A stretch of 64,000 nucleotides of DNA, from assembly GCF_000571935.1 (NCBI RefSeq), contig NZ_ATAX01000023.1, positions 124,001 through 188,000 of the forward strand. Reading direction: 5' to 3'. Source of the DNA: Ruminococcus flavefaciens 007c. Lineage in GTDB: Bacteria; Bacillota; Clostridia; Oscillospirales; Ruminococcaceae. Shown here piece by piece: positions 16,400 through 27,199 of the stretch; position 1 is the first letter of the stretch; each line of letters starts with the position of its first letter. A model generated the notes under the pieces. It had not been told where the DNA came from and ran no database searches. It saw nothing but the letters and a program-made list of their open reading frames with translations. A program made the translations under genes and the position numbers.

Positions 16400-17688
16400 T
16401 CGTTCCACCTCCAGGCCGGTACAGGAGCTTCCTGTTTTTTATTCTTCTGCTCCTTGAATACAGGTGACTGTGCTGCAAGAAGCATTCCAATCATGAATCC
16501 GCTTACCATAAGGGAGCTTCCTCCGGTGGAGATAAAAGGAACGGTTACTCCTGTGAAGGGGATAAGATTGCATGAGCCCCAGATATTCAGAGCCATCTGT
16601 ACAAGGAATGCTGCCGAAACACAGGCAGACATAGTTCCGTGGAAGTATGAACGCGCGGGATTTATAAGCGGAACAGCGGTTATCACAACTATGGTGAACA
16701 CCATCATAAGCGCATAGAGAAGTCCCCATTCTTCGCTTACGGTTGCGAAAACTATGTCGTTATCGTATGCGAATACGTTGGCAAGGAAGCCCTTTCCAGG
16801 ACCTACTCCGAACCAGCCGCCGTTGGCGATGCCTATGAGCGCCTGTGACTGCTGATAGCCGTCGCCTGTCTTATCGCTCCATATATCAACATGAAGTCTG
16901 TGCTGTACATATTCCGGAGCATATTTTAGTCCTATCAGCAGGAATATTACGATTACTGCTATGACTGCAAATAGCTTCTTTTTGGAGAATTTTGCTTTTG
17001 GATAACATATCCTCAGGAGAAATCCTGCGGCATAGATGCTCAAAAAAGTGGGAAGGCTACCGTAGTCGTGGGATTTTACCTGAACGAGGCAAATAATAGC
17101 CATTATACCGAAAAGAGCTATATTCTCGTATACTACATTAAAGAATAATACCTTATGCTTCTTCTGCTGGTCTGCGATAGAAGTTGCACAGGCAAGCACA
17201 AAAAGAGGCTTGAGAAACTCAGATGGCTGGATAGTGAATGATCCGATCTCGATCCACATATTCTCAGCAGATGTAAATACAAGCGTTATGAGTACAACTA
17301 TACCTATTGCGGCGTATATATATTTTTTCTTGTCCTGAAGGTATTTATGATTGCGGCAGAGGAGGTAGCTTGCCTTGGAAGCAACGAGGCATACTATACA
17401 GGTTATGTAGTGCTTTACGTCAAAGCCCACTTCTCCGAAGCATGACTGAAAGATCACACTCATACCGATAATTAGGATCAGCAGAAAATCGAGTATGTAC
17501 GATGCCTGCTTGAAGAATATGATACCTACGAGATAAGCAATATCCAGTATTATGACAGCGGCACCCAGTACAGCGACAGATCTGACGTTGGTATAATTGC
17601 CGTTAAAGTAGATATTAACAAGCATTGCAATATGTGCTATAAGGACAAAAATGCTTGAAAAGAAATATGCTATGGGGTTAGCGTACAC
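16396..17688 (-). CDS. RodA/FtsW-family SEDS peptidoglycan polymerase
   Basis: Polytopic SEDS glycosyltransferase that polymerises lipid II. About ten hydrophobic helices; family landmarks include the QPSEFLKP segment and YQQSQALIGIANGGWFGVGPGKG, followed by PFTGVTVPFISTGGSSL near the C-terminus, all typical of FtsW/RodA/SpoVE. I chose the GTG at 17688 because AAAAGGAG lies 8 bases upstream within the end of the FHA gene; the frame is open further upstream without a site. It sits between an FHA protein and a class B PBP, an arrangement like the FHA-RodA-PbpA cluster of Actinobacteria, which suggests a cell-elongation or division pair under phospho-signalling. Confidence 0.95.
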   Translation of the reverse strand: MYANPIAYFFSSIFVLIAHIAMLVNIYFNGNYTNVRSVAVLGAAVIILDIAYLVGIIFFKQASYILDFLLILIIGMSVIFQSCFGEVGFDVKHYITCIVCLVASKASYLLCRNHKYLQDKKKYIYAAIGIVVLITLVFTSAENMWIEIGSFTIQPSEFLKPLFVLACATSIADQQKKHKVLFFNVVYENIALFGIMAIICLVQVKSHDYGSLPTFLSIYAAGFLLRICYPKAKFSKKKLFAVIAVIVIFLLIGLKYAPEYVQHRLHVDIWSDKTGDGYQQSQALIGIANGGWFGVGPGKGFLANVFAYDNDIVFATVSEEWGLLYALMMVFTIVVITAVPLINPARSYFHGTMSACVSAAFLVQMALNIWGSCNLIPFTGVTVPFISTGGSSLMVSGFMIGMLLAAQSPVFKEQKNKKQEAPVPAWRWNE

Positions 17689-18097
17689 GTTTGTCACTCC
17701 TTTTTCTGAATATAAGACGTCTGTTGCCAAGCTTGATAATGTCATTTTCGCTGAGTACCTTTTCGCGTATTAGTTCGCCGTTTACAAAAAGTCCTGACTT
17801 GGAGCCGATATCCTTTATAGTCCATACTCCGTCCGACACCGTCATCATAGCGTGATAACGTGATACCGAAAGATCAGGGAGTCGAACATCTGCCGATGCG
17901 TGCCGTCCTATAAGCACTTCATCGCAGCCAAGCTCGTATATCTTGCCCTGCTCGGCAAGCTCCATATCATGTGAGACCTCATGCCAGTTCTTTTTTGAGG
18001 ATTTTTTTTCACGGTAAGCCGTTATAATAAGGACAAATATGCAAATATCAAGAGCTGCTGCCGAAACAGCGCATAATATCAGATTCAGGGAATTCAA
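17678..18097 (-). CDS. Membrane-anchored FHA-domain protein
   Basis: About 139 residues: one N-terminal membrane helix, a short basic linker, and a forkhead-associated domain in the C-terminal 90 residues (IGRHASADVRLPDLSVSRYHA, DIGSKSGLFVNG, LSENDIIKLGNRRL). FHA domains bind phosphothreonine; the RH..S.SRxHA residues for phosphate contact are intact. I chose the TTG at 18097: GGAGGTG is six bases upstream of it, whereas the alternative GTG at 18106 would overlap its own ribosome binding site. First gene of the FHA-RodA-PBP operon, overlapping RodA by 11 bases. No Ser/Thr kinase gene is in the window. Confidence 0.9.
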   Translation of the reverse strand: MNSLNLILCAVSAAALDICIFVLIITAYREKKSSKKNWHEVSHDMELAEQGKIYELGCDEVLIGRHASADVRLPDLSVSRYHAMMTVSDGVWTIKDIGSKSGLFVNGELIREKVLSENDIIKLGNRRLIFRKRSDKRVR

Positions 18098-18132
18098 AAA
18101 GAACACCTCCGTATAATTAAAAATACCTTTAT

Positions 18133-18161
18133 ATTATATCACAATCGCATAGATTTAGCAA
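18133..18161 (-). promoter_or_regulatory. Promoter of the FHA-RodA-PBP operon
   Basis: Minus strand TTGCTA (18156-18161), 17 bases, TATAAT (18133-18138). Confidence 0.8.
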
Positions 18162-18189
18162 CCTGTGACTAAAATAACAGGATAAAAAA

Positions 18190-18217
18190 GATCCCGAAGA
18201 ATTTGCTCTCCGGGATC
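18190..18217 (-). terminator. Terminator after ftsH
   Basis: Stem GATCCCG / CGGGATC with minus-strand tail TTTTTTATCC, ten bases past the ftsH stop; closes the RNase J-to-FtsH run. Confidence 0.88.
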
Positions 18218-18226
18218 AGATTTTTA

Positions 18227-20134
18227 TTAATAATTTTCACTGCCCTGAGTTTCCACCTTTTCATATGGAGGGATCTCATCAGGGATATCGGAAATGTCAA
18301 CAACAAGCTCATTCTTCATGAGCTTATCGAAGTCATCACCGTCAATCTTTTCGTACTTGAGGAGGTACTTTGCAAGAATATGCATTTTATCAGCGTGTGC
18401 TTTGAGTATCTCAAGACACTCGGAATATGCCTTGTCGATGATAGCTCTTACCTCTTCGTCGATCTGAGCTGCAACGGCCTCGCTGTAATTCTTGGTATGA
18501 CCGTAATCCTTACCAAGGAATACCTCATCATTGTCAGAGCCGTATACAACAGTACCGATCTTCTTTGAAAAGCCGTACTTTGTTACCATCTTTCTTGCTG
18601 TAGATGTAGCACGTTCAATATCGTTGGAAGCTCCGGTAGAAATATCATCTGTAAAGAGCTCCTCTGCACAGCGTCCGCCGAGAAGAGAAATGATCTCCTC
18701 GCGCATTTTTGTGCGGGATACCGTGCGGTCATCCGTATCCGGACGGTATATAGTCATACCTGCGGCCATACCACGCTGGATTATTGTTACCTGGTGTACC
18801 TTTTCCTGTGTCTTGAGGTTATAGGAAGCAACAGCGTGACCAGCTTCGTGATATGCGGTAATAAAGTTATCGCGCGCAGTAACGATCCTTGACTTCTTTT
18901 CCGGACCGGCGATGACTTTAAGTGTAGCTTCTTCAATGTCAGCTTCAATGATAGCGCTGCGGTTATTTCTTGCAGCAAGAAGAGCAGCTTCGTTCAGGAC
19001 GTTTTCAAGGTCAGCACCGGTAAATCCGCGAGTTGTCCTTGCAATCCTCTTGATATCAACGTCAGGACCGAGAGGCTTGTTCTTTGCATGGACCTGAAGT
19101 ATCTCCTCACGGCCCTTTACATCGGGATAGCCTACAACGATCTGTCTGTCAAAACGGCCGGGTCTGAGAAGAGCGGGATCCAGAATATCACGTCTGTTTG
19201 TAGCAGCGATAACTATAACGCTCTCATTTCCTGTAAAGCCGTCCATTTCAACGAGGAGCTGGTTGAGTGTCTGCTCACGCTCGTCATGTCCGCCGCCGAG
19301 ACCTGCACCTCTGTGACGGCCGACAGCATCGATCTCATCGATGAAGATGATAGCGGGAGCGTGTTTCTTTGCCTGTTCAAAAAGGTCTCTTACACGTGAT
19401 GCACCGACGCCGACGAACATTTCAACGAAGTCGGAACCTGAGATCGGGAAGAAGGGGCAGCCTGCTTCACCAGCAACAGCACGGGCAAGAAGTGTCTTAC
19501 CTGTACCAGGAGGGCCGAGAAGAAGTACACCCTTAGGCACCTTTGCTCCCAGCTCTGTATATTTCTTTGGATTTTTAAGGTAATCGACGATCTCGACGAG
19601 TTCCTGCTTTTCCTCGTCGGCACCTGCTACATCCTTGAAGGTTGCCTTACGTGCACTTGCACCGCTTTTGAGGTTTGCCTTGCCGAATGTAGTATATTTT
19701 CCGCCGCCGCCGCTTTGTTTCATCATGAAATAGAGGATGGCGATACCGAGTACGATCGTAAGGATAACAGGTATAAGCGAATACAACCATGTTCTATCTG
19801 TTATCTTTATATAATCCTGTCTCAGAGGCTCATCGGGGTACTTTTCGTTATATAATTTTCGATAGTCTTCAGTATCGGAAAGGAATATATTAACGTTCGG
19901 AACTGTATAATGCTTTTCGTCCTCTTCTCCCCTGAGGGTATAGGTGAGATCTCCTGTACCAAGATCAAGTTCATAATAAGAGACTTTTAAATCGTCAAAA
20001 TAGCTTATGACCGTTGTATATTCTGTTTTTTCGGCATTGGAATTCAAACGTGAACTAATGTACACCAGACAGAATACAGCGATCACTATTACAAGCAGAT
20101 AGGTTATTATACCTTTGTTTTTCTTTGGTGTCAA
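18227..20134 (-). CDS. ftsH: ATP-dependent zinc metalloprotease FtsH
   Basis: Membrane-bound AAA+ protease that degrades misfolded membrane proteins and regulators. Two membrane helices (about residues 9-28 and 120-140) flank a small extracytoplasmic domain; then the AAA module with Walker A GPPGTGKT near 206 and Walker [12 protein letters not shown], the second-region-of-homology [19 protein letters not shown], and the zinc-protease HEAGH near 428. Length 635 is normal. The start is TTG with GGAGAGGA upstream. It follows tilS by 18 bases, the conserved tilS-ftsH order of Bacillota (hpt is absent here). Confidence 0.97.
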   Translation of the reverse strand: MTPKKNKGIITYLLVIVIAVFCLVYISSRLNSNAEKTEYTTVISYFDDLKVSYYELDLGTGDLTYTLRGEEDEKHYTVPNVNIFLSDTEDYRKLYNEKYPDEPLRQDYIKITDRTWLYSLIPVILTIVLGIAILYFMMKQSGGGGKYTTFGKANLKSGASARKATFKDVAGADEEKQELVEIVDYLKNPKKYTELGAKVPKGVLLLGPPGTGKTLLARAVAGEAGCPFFPISGSDFVEMFVGVGASRVRDLFEQAKKHAPAIIFIDEIDAVGRHRGAGLGGGHDEREQTLNQLLVEMDGFTGNESVIVIAATNRRDILDPALLRPGRFDRQIVVGYPDVKGREEILQVHAKNKPLGPDVDIKRIARTTRGFTGADLENVLNEAALLAARNNRSAIIEADIEEATLKVIAGPEKKSRIVTARDNFITAYHEAGHAVASYNLKTQEKVHQVTIIQRGMAAGMTIYRPDTDDRTVSRTKMREEIISLLGGRCAEELFTDDISTGASNDIERATSTARKMVTKYGFSKKIGTVVYGSDNDEVFLGKDYGHTKNYSEAVAAQIDEEVRAIIDKAYSECLEILKAHADKMHILAKYLLKYEKIDGDDFDKLMKNELVVDISDIPDEIPPYEKVETQGSENY

Positions 20135-20152
20135 ATTATCCTCTCCATTCTA

Positions 20153-21487
20153 TTATGATCTGATAAAGGAAATGACCAGAAATGCGGAAGTATTTTCATC
20201 GGGAGCAGTTCTGTCTGCTATACCGATCTCTTCAGCAAGAACAGTACCTTCTTCATCTTCAAGAAAAAGCAGGCCGTTTCTTTTTTCTGATGGTATTTTT
20301 TCGTTTATCAGCTTTTTTACAGAAGAAGTGAAGTTTCTTCCTTTAAGCTTTATTTTGTCACCGTATATACGGGTTCTCACAATAAGCTTTCCTCTTATTT
20401 TATCATAATCCATGATATAAAATGTGGAATTTTTGTGAACAGCTTCAATTTTCTTCAAATTATCACATTCAACGCGCTCACAGTACACAGAACAGCCATC
20501 ATAAAGTTTTTTTACTCCCATTTCAAGACTGCCGTAATATGATATCTCTTCCTGTGATTTTATAGAAGAAAGCCTTATTTTACCATTTTCAGCTATCAGG
20601 AACAGATCATCGGATACGTTGAGCTTCCCGTTTCTGAGAAGCAGTTCATCTGCTTCTTCAAGCCTTTTGAAGGAATATGGAATATTATTTTCGGAAAGTA
20701 GCCTTGCTATACATCTTTTTCGTATAACAGGCGGATACTCCGTTAAACCCGTAAAAGAGCTGCCTGACCTGCATTTGCTGCAGGCTTCATCGGTAAGAGA
20801 CTCAATGAGAGAATTTTCTTCTCTTAAAGCAGAAAGGGTATTTACTGACGTTTCGATGACAGAGCCGTTTATTTCCTGCATTAGCGGGATGATATGGTGT
20901 CTTATCCTGTTTCTGGTGTAGTCATCTGAGAGGTTTGTGCTGTCTGTGACATGAGACTGTCCTCTGTCTTTAAGAAACGAAACGATCTCGTCACGTGTTA
21001 CAGTCAGTATAGGTCTTATTATATTTCCTCTTATGCAGGGAATACCTGCGATGCCCTTCAGACCTGAACCTCTTGCCAGATTGAGCAGGGCTGTTTCCAG
21101 ATTATCGTTGGCGTTATGTGCAGTTGCCAGCTTCTTTCCCTTAGAATATGCCGAAAAGATGTCGTATCTGAGCATTCTTGCCGTTTCTTCCGTTGATCTT
21201 CCGATTTCCCGAGCTGTGCCTGTAACGTCACATTTCTCGGAATGGAAGGTTATGCCAAGTCGGCTGCAAAGTTCACTGCAGAAGCGCTCGTCACGGTCAC
21301 TTTCTTCACCTCTTATGCAATGATTTACATGAAGTGCTTCAAGCCTGATACCGAGCTTTTCCTTTAGTTCATCAAGTACAAGAAGCAGAGCAACGCTGTC
21401 TGCTCCTCCTGAGAGTCCGCATACAACAGTGTCACCCTGTTTCAACATATTCTGTTCCTTTATGAAGTTGTAAACCTTATCTAACAT
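20153..21487 (-). CDS. tilS: tRNA(Ile)-lysidine synthetase
   Basis: Modifies C34 of tRNA-Ile(CAU) to lysidine so that it reads AUA. The N-terminal ATP-pyrophosphatase P-loop SGGADS lies at residues 26-31 in VVCGLSGGADSVALL; HVNHCIRGEESDRDERF and ATAHNANDNLETALLNLARGSG follow as in the family. The C-terminal substrate-binding domain (about 360-440) includes KLKGRNFTSSVKKLINEKIP. Length 444 is typical. It starts two bases after the dnaB stop, so expression is coupled with the replication genes upstream and ftsH downstream. Confidence 0.96.
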   Translation of the reverse strand: MLDKVYNFIKEQNMLKQGDTVVCGLSGGADSVALLLVLDELKEKLGIRLEALHVNHCIRGEESDRDERFCSELCSRLGITFHSEKCDVTGTAREIGRSTEETARMLRYDIFSAYSKGKKLATAHNANDNLETALLNLARGSGLKGIAGIPCIRGNIIRPILTVTRDEIVSFLKDRGQSHVTDSTNLSDDYTRNRIRHHIIPLMQEINGSVIETSVNTLSALREENSLIESLTDEACSKCRSGSSFTGLTEYPPVIRKRCIARLLSENNIPYSFKRLEEADELLLRNGKLNVSDDLFLIAENGKIRLSSIKSQEEISYYGSLEMGVKKLYDGCSVYCERVECDNLKKIEAVHKNSTFYIMDYDKIRGKLIVRTRIYGDKIKLKGRNFTSSVKKLINEKIPSEKRNGLLFLEDEEGTVLAEEIGIADRTAPDENTSAFLVISFIRS

Positions 21488-21489
21488 AA

Positions 21490-22845
21490 TTATACATTTT
21501 CAGGAGGAGTGTTATAATCAGGATTTGAAAATCTTGTGTACTGTCCGTCCCATATGAGCTCAACGGTGCCGGTTTCACCGTGACGGTTTTTGGCAACGAT
21601 ACATTCTGATATATTCTGACGCTGACTTTCCTTATTGTAGTAAGCATCGCGGTAAAGGAAAAGAACGATATCTGCATCCTGCTCGATAGAACCGGATTCA
21701 CGAAGATCCGAGAGCATTGGGCGCTTATCTGTTCTGTTCTCAACGGCACGGGAGAGCTGAGAGAGCAGTATAACAGGCACATTCAGTTCCTTTGCCATTA
21801 CTTTAAGCTGACGGGTGATCTCACTGATGACGGTAACACGGTTATCCGAATGTGAAGTGGATTCCATGAGCTGTAGGTAGTCAATTATAACAAGTCCGAG
21901 ATTCTTTGTTCTTCGGAGCTTTGCTTTCATCTGCTGAACGGTCATGCTTGCGGTATCATCGATATACAGCGGCAGGGTACTGAGATAACCCGCGCTTGTA
22001 GCAAGCTTTACCCAGTCATCACCGTTTATACGGCCGTTTCTGAGGGTATTTGACTCTACAAGAGCCTCTGTGGAGAGGATTCTTGTAGCGAGCTGCTCCT
22101 TTGACATTTCCAGATTGAATGTAACTACCTCTTTTTCGGCACGTCTTGCTACATTGGTAGCGATATTCATGGCAAATGAGGTCTTTCCCATACCCGGACG
22201 GGCAGCAATGATTATAAGGTCGGACTTATTAAGTCCCGAGGTTATATTGTCAAGGAGAGTAAAGCCTGTCCTTGCACCCACATATTTTTCCTTGTCTGGA
22301 CCGGAGATCTTGCCAAGCCTGTCATAGGCCTCGGCAATAGCCTCGGAAAGAGGGACAAGTCCGCGTACATCTCTGCCCTGCCTGATGTCGTATATCTTCT
22401 GCTCGGCAGAATCAAGTAGAAGCTGTGCATTCTGTTCACCTGACTGTACTTCTTCGAGTATAGTCCTTGCAACATAGCTGAGACTTCTGAGAAAATACTT
22501 ATCCGCAACGATCTTGCAGTAGCTTTCGACGTTTGCAGTAGATGGGAGAAGATTACCGATCTCTGCAAGATACCGTCTACCTTCAGCAGGGCTCTCGAAA
22601 ATATGCTGCTTCTCGGCCTCGTTAAGCACTGTTACAATATCAACAGGCAGACTCATCGAGTTCATCTGAAGCATGATAGAGTAAAGAGCTTTATGCTGGT
22701 CGTTATAGAAATACTCGGGCTTTATGATCTCAATAACATCGGATAAGACATTCGGATCGGATATTATTGCTCCTAAAACGGATTGCTCCGCCTCGATGCT
22801 GTGTGGCAGCTCGCGGGCGGAGAGAAGGATCTCATTTTCGTCCAT
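21490..22845 (-). CDS. dnaB: Replicative DNA helicase DnaB
   Basis: Hexameric 5'-3' helicase of the replication fork. The N-terminal domain starts RELPHSIEAEQSVLGAII, and the RecA-like motor has Walker A ARPGMGKTSFAMN near residue 205, Walker B LGLVIIDYLQLM, and VILLSQLSRAVENR with the DLRESGSIEQDAD stretch. Length 451 is normal. It lies four bases after the L9 gene in the widely conserved gdpP-rplI-dnaB order. Confidence 0.97.
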   Translation of the reverse strand: MDENEILLSARELPHSIEAEQSVLGAIISDPNVLSDVIEIIKPEYFYNDQHKALYSIMLQMNSMSLPVDIVTVLNEAEKQHIFESPAEGRRYLAEIGNLLPSTANVESYCKIVADKYFLRSLSYVARTILEEVQSGEQNAQLLLDSAEQKIYDIRQGRDVRGLVPLSEAIAEAYDRLGKISGPDKEKYVGARTGFTLLDNITSGLNKSDLIIIAARPGMGKTSFAMNIATNVARRAEKEVVTFNLEMSKEQLATRILSTEALVESNTLRNGRINGDDWVKLATSAGYLSTLPLYIDDTASMTVQQMKAKLRRTKNLGLVIIDYLQLMESTSHSDNRVTVISEITRQLKVMAKELNVPVILLSQLSRAVENRTDKRPMLSDLRESGSIEQDADIVLFLYRDAYYNKESQRQNISECIVAKNRHGETGTVELIWDGQYTRFSNPDYNTPPENV

Positions 22846-22849
22846 ATCC

Positions 22850-23296
22850 TTAACCTTCGATAACTTCGATGTCGACCGTCTCGGATATGCCGTTGTAAAG
22901 CTTTACAGTTGCGGTATAAGAACCGAAATTCTTAATATCTGTACTGAGAACGACCTTTTTCTTGTCAACCTTAACGCCAAGCTGCTCTGCAAGAGCTTCT
23001 GCGACATTTGCTCCCGTAACAGAGCCGAAGAGCTTGCCGTTTGAACCTGCTTTAGCCTTTATTTCAAGTTTTTTGCCTTTTATCTTGGCAGCAGCCTCAT
23101 TGGCATTCTGTACGTCAACGTCTATCTTGTGCTGAGCGGAAGCCTGGGCGCCTTCAAGCTTATTCATATTTGAAGCGTTTGCTTCAACTGCAAGTCCCTT
23201 GGGGATAAGCATATTGCGTGCATATCCGTCGGCAACGTTCTTTAATTCGCCTTTTTTGCCTGAACCTTTAACGTCCTGTAAGAAGATAACTTTCAT
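22850..23296 (-). CDS. rplI: Ribosomal protein bL9
   Basis: Large-subunit protein bL9. The N-terminal [19 protein letters not shown] and [15 protein letters not shown] are diagnostic; a long helix links to the C-terminal domain ([22 protein letters not shown]). With the ATG at 23296 the protein is 148 residues, the standard length; an upstream in-frame extension has no support. Ribosome binding site AAAGGCTGG is modest. It sits 25 bases after gdpP. Confidence 0.97.
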   Translation of the reverse strand: MKVIFLQDVKGSGKKGELKNVADGYARNMLIPKGLAVEANASNMNKLEGAQASAQHKIDVDVQNANEAAAKIKGKKLEIKAKAGSNGKLFGSVTGANVAEALAEQLGVKVDKKKVVLSTDIKNFGSYTATVKLYNGISETVDIEVIEG

Positions 23297-23321
23297 ATTT
23301 ATACCAGCCTTTCGTTTTTTA

Positions 23322-25289
23322 TCATATATTGTTTTTGGCACATTCGTCAATTGCGAAGATAAGTGATTTAACTGCTTCCTCAACTGTTACGCCTTCAAGC
23401 TGAGTGGCAGCCATAGTCTGGTGTCCGCCTCCGCCCAACTGTTCCATGATGACCTGTACATTTACTGCGCCGAGTGAACGGGCAGAGATATTCACGGTAT
23501 TGGGAGTCCTGTAAATTACAAATGAGGCGTCCACATCGGATATGCCGAGCAGTTCGTCGGCAGCCTGAGGAGCTACAACTCTTATGTCATCAGATCTGAA
23601 GTCGGCTGCAGCGATAGCACAGTTATTATGTATCTTAGCAGATGCAACGATCTGGGTCTTTCTTCTGTAAGAATCTATTGAGTTTGAGAAAAGAAGCTTT
23701 ACTGCTACTGTATCGGCGCCCACTTTTTTGAGATATGCGGCAGCTTCAAAGGTCCTTACACCTGTTCTCATGACAAAATTCTTGGTATCGAGCATTATGC
23801 CTGCAAGAAGAGCGTCTGCAAAGCAGTTCTGGAGCTTTTCGTCGCCGCTGTAATTGAAGTACTGTATTATTTCTGTGACCATTTCCGAGGCTGACGAAGC
23901 ATAAGGTTCATGGTGGAAAATAACGGCATCATCAATAAAATTGACTGTTTTACGATGATGGTCAATAACTACCACCGAATGTGCTTTTTCGTACAGCTCA
24001 TGGCTCTCGAGAAAATCCTTATTATGAGTATCCACAACGATGAGCATATCATTTGTGCCGATCATTTCCTCAGCATCGTAGGGAGTGAGGAACAGACCGC
24101 ACTTTGTCTCATCATCAACTGCATCTATCAGATTTGTGGCAAGATTCTTGGAGCGGTCAACAGCTACATAAGCCTCCTTGCCCATGAGCCTGAGAGCTCC
24201 TGCAAGACCGCAGGCAGCACCTACGGAATCAAGATCTCCGAATCGGTGTCCCATAATGAAAATTCTTTCTGAATGCATTATAAGATCCTGCATAGCGTTT
24301 GCGATGATCCTTGTCTTTGAACGGGATCGCTTTTCAACCCCTTTGGAGACTCCGCCGAAAAACCTGTAACCGTTTTCGGTTTTGATTACCGCCTGATCGC
24401 CGCCTCGGCCCAGAGCCATATCAAGGCACTGTCGGGCAATATTCTCGCTTTCCGCAAGAGACGAAGCACCCTGACCTACACCGATGGAAAAGGTGAGGGG
24501 ATACTTTCCTGCGATCTTTATATTCCTTGCAGCGTCAAGGATCTTGAATTTACCGTCGATAATGCTTTTCAGATGTCGGTTTTCAAGTATGGCAAAGAAT
24601 GTGTTGGGTGAAGTCTTTTTTATGAAGCCGTTGGTCTTGCTCATGAAGTTTTCGATGAGCTTTTCGGTTTCAACAGATGTCTGAGCCTTTTCGCTTTCCT
24701 TGGCGTTCTGCATTATATCGTCGTAGTTATCAATGGTAATGACGACAACATTGGGATGTGATTCATCCATAGACTTCTTGACAGCATAGTAGCCTGTGTC
24801 ATCGTGGAAGTAGAGAACGAGGAACGACATATCGTTTTTGTCGAATTTTTCTGCTGTAACATCATATATACACCCGTTAACGGGACATAAGGCCGTTCCG
24901 TTGGAGATGAGAGAATCTATATCTATCTTGACGAATCCCTCGAAATCATGTCCGTATACGTCCTGCCCGAGGCCTATTTTCTCAGCAAAGATCTGATTAT
25001 ACCATACGAACTGTTTCTGTTCGTCAATAACGGCAACAGGTGCAGGCAGGGAATTCATGAATTCGGCGGCAGAGCTTTCAAGATGCTTGTTCATTTTTGA
25101 AATGTGCCGCATAGAGTTGCGGGAATAAAATATAGTATAGATAATACAGATAAAAATAAGTACGGCAGATGATATGAACAGTACATTTGTAAGCTGTTCG
25201 TTTTGTCCGTGCAGCAAATATGCCGCGGAAATGGTCCCCAGTGAAAGAACAAGCAGGATCATCAGAACTGCCGGGAATTTCTTTTTCAC
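23322..25289 (-). CDS. gdpP: Cyclic-di-AMP phosphodiesterase GdpP
   Basis: Membrane-bound enzyme hydrolysing c-di-AMP. Order: two N-terminal helices (residues 1-55), a PAS-like domain ([23 protein letters not shown] around 70-95), a degenerate GGDEF domain (about 170-300; the signature is GRGGDQAVI rather than GGDEF), and the DHH-DHHA1 unit with [13 protein letters not shown] near 348, DTHNKD and VVIDHHRK near 440, and [10 protein letters not shown] at the C-terminus. Length 655 matches. It follows the RNase J gene by 22 bases; the gdpP-rplI-dnaB order is typical of Bacillota. Confidence 0.96.
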   Translation of the reverse strand: MKKKFPAVLMILLVLSLGTISAAYLLHGQNEQLTNVLFISSAVLIFICIIYTIFYSRNSMRHISKMNKHLESSAAEFMNSLPAPVAVIDEQKQFVWYNQIFAEKIGLGQDVYGHDFEGFVKIDIDSLISNGTALCPVNGCIYDVTAEKFDKNDMSFLVLYFHDDTGYYAVKKSMDESHPNVVVITIDNYDDIMQNAKESEKAQTSVETEKLIENFMSKTNGFIKKTSPNTFFAILENRHLKSIIDGKFKILDAARNIKIAGKYPLTFSIGVGQGASSLAESENIARQCLDMALGRGGDQAVIKTENGYRFFGGVSKGVEKRSRSKTRIIANAMQDLIMHSERIFIMGHRFGDLDSVGAACGLAGALRLMGKEAYVAVDRSKNLATNLIDAVDDETKCGLFLTPYDAEEMIGTNDMLIVVDTHNKDFLESHELYEKAHSVVVIDHHRKTVNFIDDAVIFHHEPYASSASEMVTEIIQYFNYSGDEKLQNCFADALLAGIMLDTKNFVMRTGVRTFEAAAYLKKVGADTVAVKLLFSNSIDSYRRKTQIVASAKIHNNCAIAAADFRSDDIRVVAPQAADELLGISDVDASFVIYRTPNTVNISARSLGAVNVQVIMEQLGGGGHQTMAATQLEGVTVEEAVKSLIFAIDECAKNNI

Positions 25290-25311
25290 CTTAAAGCTCC
25301 TTTCGGAAAGA

Positions 25312-27141
25312 TCAAGTCTCCATGATGATAGGAAGTATCATAGGACTACGCTTTGTTTTCTGATAGATATAATCAGAAAGAGCGTCTCTCATTTTGCCCT
25401 TCAGCGAATTCCATTCTCTTAATTCGCTTGACGAGCAGTTGGCAAGAGTATCTGTAAGCAGCGCGCGTGCCTCTACCATGAGCTCCTCGGACTCGCGTAC
25501 GTAAACAAATCCTCTGGATATTATGTCAGGCCCTGCAACTATCTCGTTGGTGCTCTTTTCAATGCCGATAACTATGATTATCAGACCATCCTGAGCAAGA
25601 TGCTTTCTGTCGCGGAGAACGATAGATCCGACATCACCCACACCCAGACCGTCCACAAGAACACGTCCGGCAGGCACCTGTGATACGACCTTCATTGTTG
25701 TACCGTCGGTTTCGATAACATTGCCGATCTCTGCTATAATGATATTATCATTGGACATTCCCATCTGACGCGCCAGATCAGCGTGCTTTTTAAGGTGCTT
25801 GTATTCGCCGTGTACAGGGATAAAGAATTTAGGTCTTGTAAGAGCCTGCATGAGCTTGAGTTCTTCCTGACAGGCATGGCCGGAAACATGGACCTCGTAC
25901 ATGGCTTCATATACGACCTCTGCGCCGGATTTCATAAGCTCGTTTACGACTCTTGTTACAAATTTCTCATTTCCCGGGATAGGAGTTGCGGATATGATTA
26001 TAAAGTCCATAGGCGTGATATTGACCTTTTTGTGGTCATTCATAGCCATACGTGTAAGAGCGGACATAGGTTCGCCCTGACTTCCCGTGGTGATGAGGAC
26101 TATTTTTTCGCTTTCAAAGCGGTTCATCATTTCGATATCAATGATTATACCGTCCGGAACGTCAAGATAGCCGAGCTCGATGGCGGTATTTATAACATTG
26201 ACCATGCTCCTGCCGAAAACAGCGACCTTTCTGCCGTATCTCACAGCACAGTTGATGATTTGCTGTACACGGTGTATATTTGAGGAGAAGGTAGCGATGA
26301 TTATCCTCTTTCCTTCGCCCTTCTGGAAGAGCTTATCGAATGAATCTCCGACGGTTTTTTCGGAATGAGTATATCCGGGACGCTCCGCATTGGTAGAATC
26401 AGCCATAAGGGCAAGAACGCCGCGGCTTCCGAGCTCGCCGAAGCGGGCAAGATCTATTGATTTTTCATCGATAGGCGTGTAATCAACCTTGAAGTCGCCT
26501 GTATGGACAATAACACCTGCGGGAGTATGGATAGCCATTCCGACCGAATCGGGGATAGAATGGTTGACTTTAATGAATTCAACAGCCATACAGCCCATTT
26601 TTACGGTCTTTTTGGGCTCGACAATGTTGAGATTAACCTTTCCGCTGAGGCCCTGTTCCTTGAGTTTGCCTTCAATAAGTCCGATGGTAAGTCTTGTGGC
26701 ATAAACGGGAACGTTTATTTTCTTGAGCAGATATGAAAGACCGCCGATATGATCTTCGTGTCCGTGAGTAATAACGATACCCCTGATCTTGTCCTGATTC
26801 CGTTCAACATAAGTAAAATCAGGGATAACTATATCAACACCGGGCATATCGGCGTCCGGGAAAGCAAGTCCGCAGTCAAGAATAAACATATCGTTTGAAC
26901 ATTCAAAAACTGTCATGTTCTTGCCGATCTCATTAAGACCGCCAAGGGGGATTATCCTTACGGGAGTTTTCTTTACTTCCTTAGGCTGTTTTGTACGTGT
27001 TCTTGGCTTTGCGGGAGTATTCTTTTCCGCTGCTGCCGTATTGGCAGTCTTATCCTTTGCAGGAGTTCTCTTTCTGTAAGTTCTTTTTGGAGCAGCCGAA
27101 GCGTTCTGCTTTGCCTTGCTGCTTTTTTCCTTTTCGTTCAC
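25312..27141 (-). CDS. rnj: Ribonuclease J
   Basis: Metallo-beta-lactamase/beta-CASP ribonuclease with 5'-3' exonuclease and endonuclease activity in mRNA decay and rRNA maturation. The zinc motif HGHEDHIGG is near residue 124, with MADSTNAERPGYT and IATFSSNIHRVQQII of the beta-CASP domain and SGHACQEELKLM later. A Lys/Ala/Pro-rich N-terminal extension of about 60 residues precedes the catalytic domain and is longer than in Bacillus RNase J1. The start is GTG at 27141 with GTGAGGT upstream. It heads a six-gene run ending at ftsH and is preceded by a 318-base leader with strong structure. Confidence 0.95.
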   Translation of the reverse strand: MNEKEKSSKAKQNASAAPKRTYRKRTPAKDKTANTAAAEKNTPAKPRTRTKQPKEVKKTPVRIIPLGGLNEIGKNMTVFECSNDMFILDCGLAFPDADMPGVDIVIPDFTYVERNQDKIRGIVITHGHEDHIGGLSYLLKKINVPVYATRLTIGLIEGKLKEQGLSGKVNLNIVEPKKTVKMGCMAVEFIKVNHSIPDSVGMAIHTPAGVIVHTGDFKVDYTPIDEKSIDLARFGELGSRGVLALMADSTNAERPGYTHSEKTVGDSFDKLFQKGEGKRIIIATFSSNIHRVQQIINCAVRYGRKVAVFGRSMVNVINTAIELGYLDVPDGIIIDIEMMNRFESEKIVLITTGSQGEPMSALTRMAMNDHKKVNITPMDFIIISATPIPGNEKFVTRVVNELMKSGAEVVYEAMYEVHVSGHACQEELKLMQALTRPKFFIPVHGEYKHLKKHADLARQMGMSNDNIIIAEIGNVIETDGTTMKVVSQVPAGRVLVDGLGVGDVGSIVLRDRKHLAQDGLIIIVIGIEKSTNEIVAGPDIISRGFVYVRESEELMVEARALLTDTLANCSSSELREWNSLKGKMRDALSDYIYQKTKRSPMILPIIMET

Positions 27142-27199
27142 TATATGACCTCACTTTCAGATATATGAGACTTTTTACCTGAATATCGTAAAAATCCCG

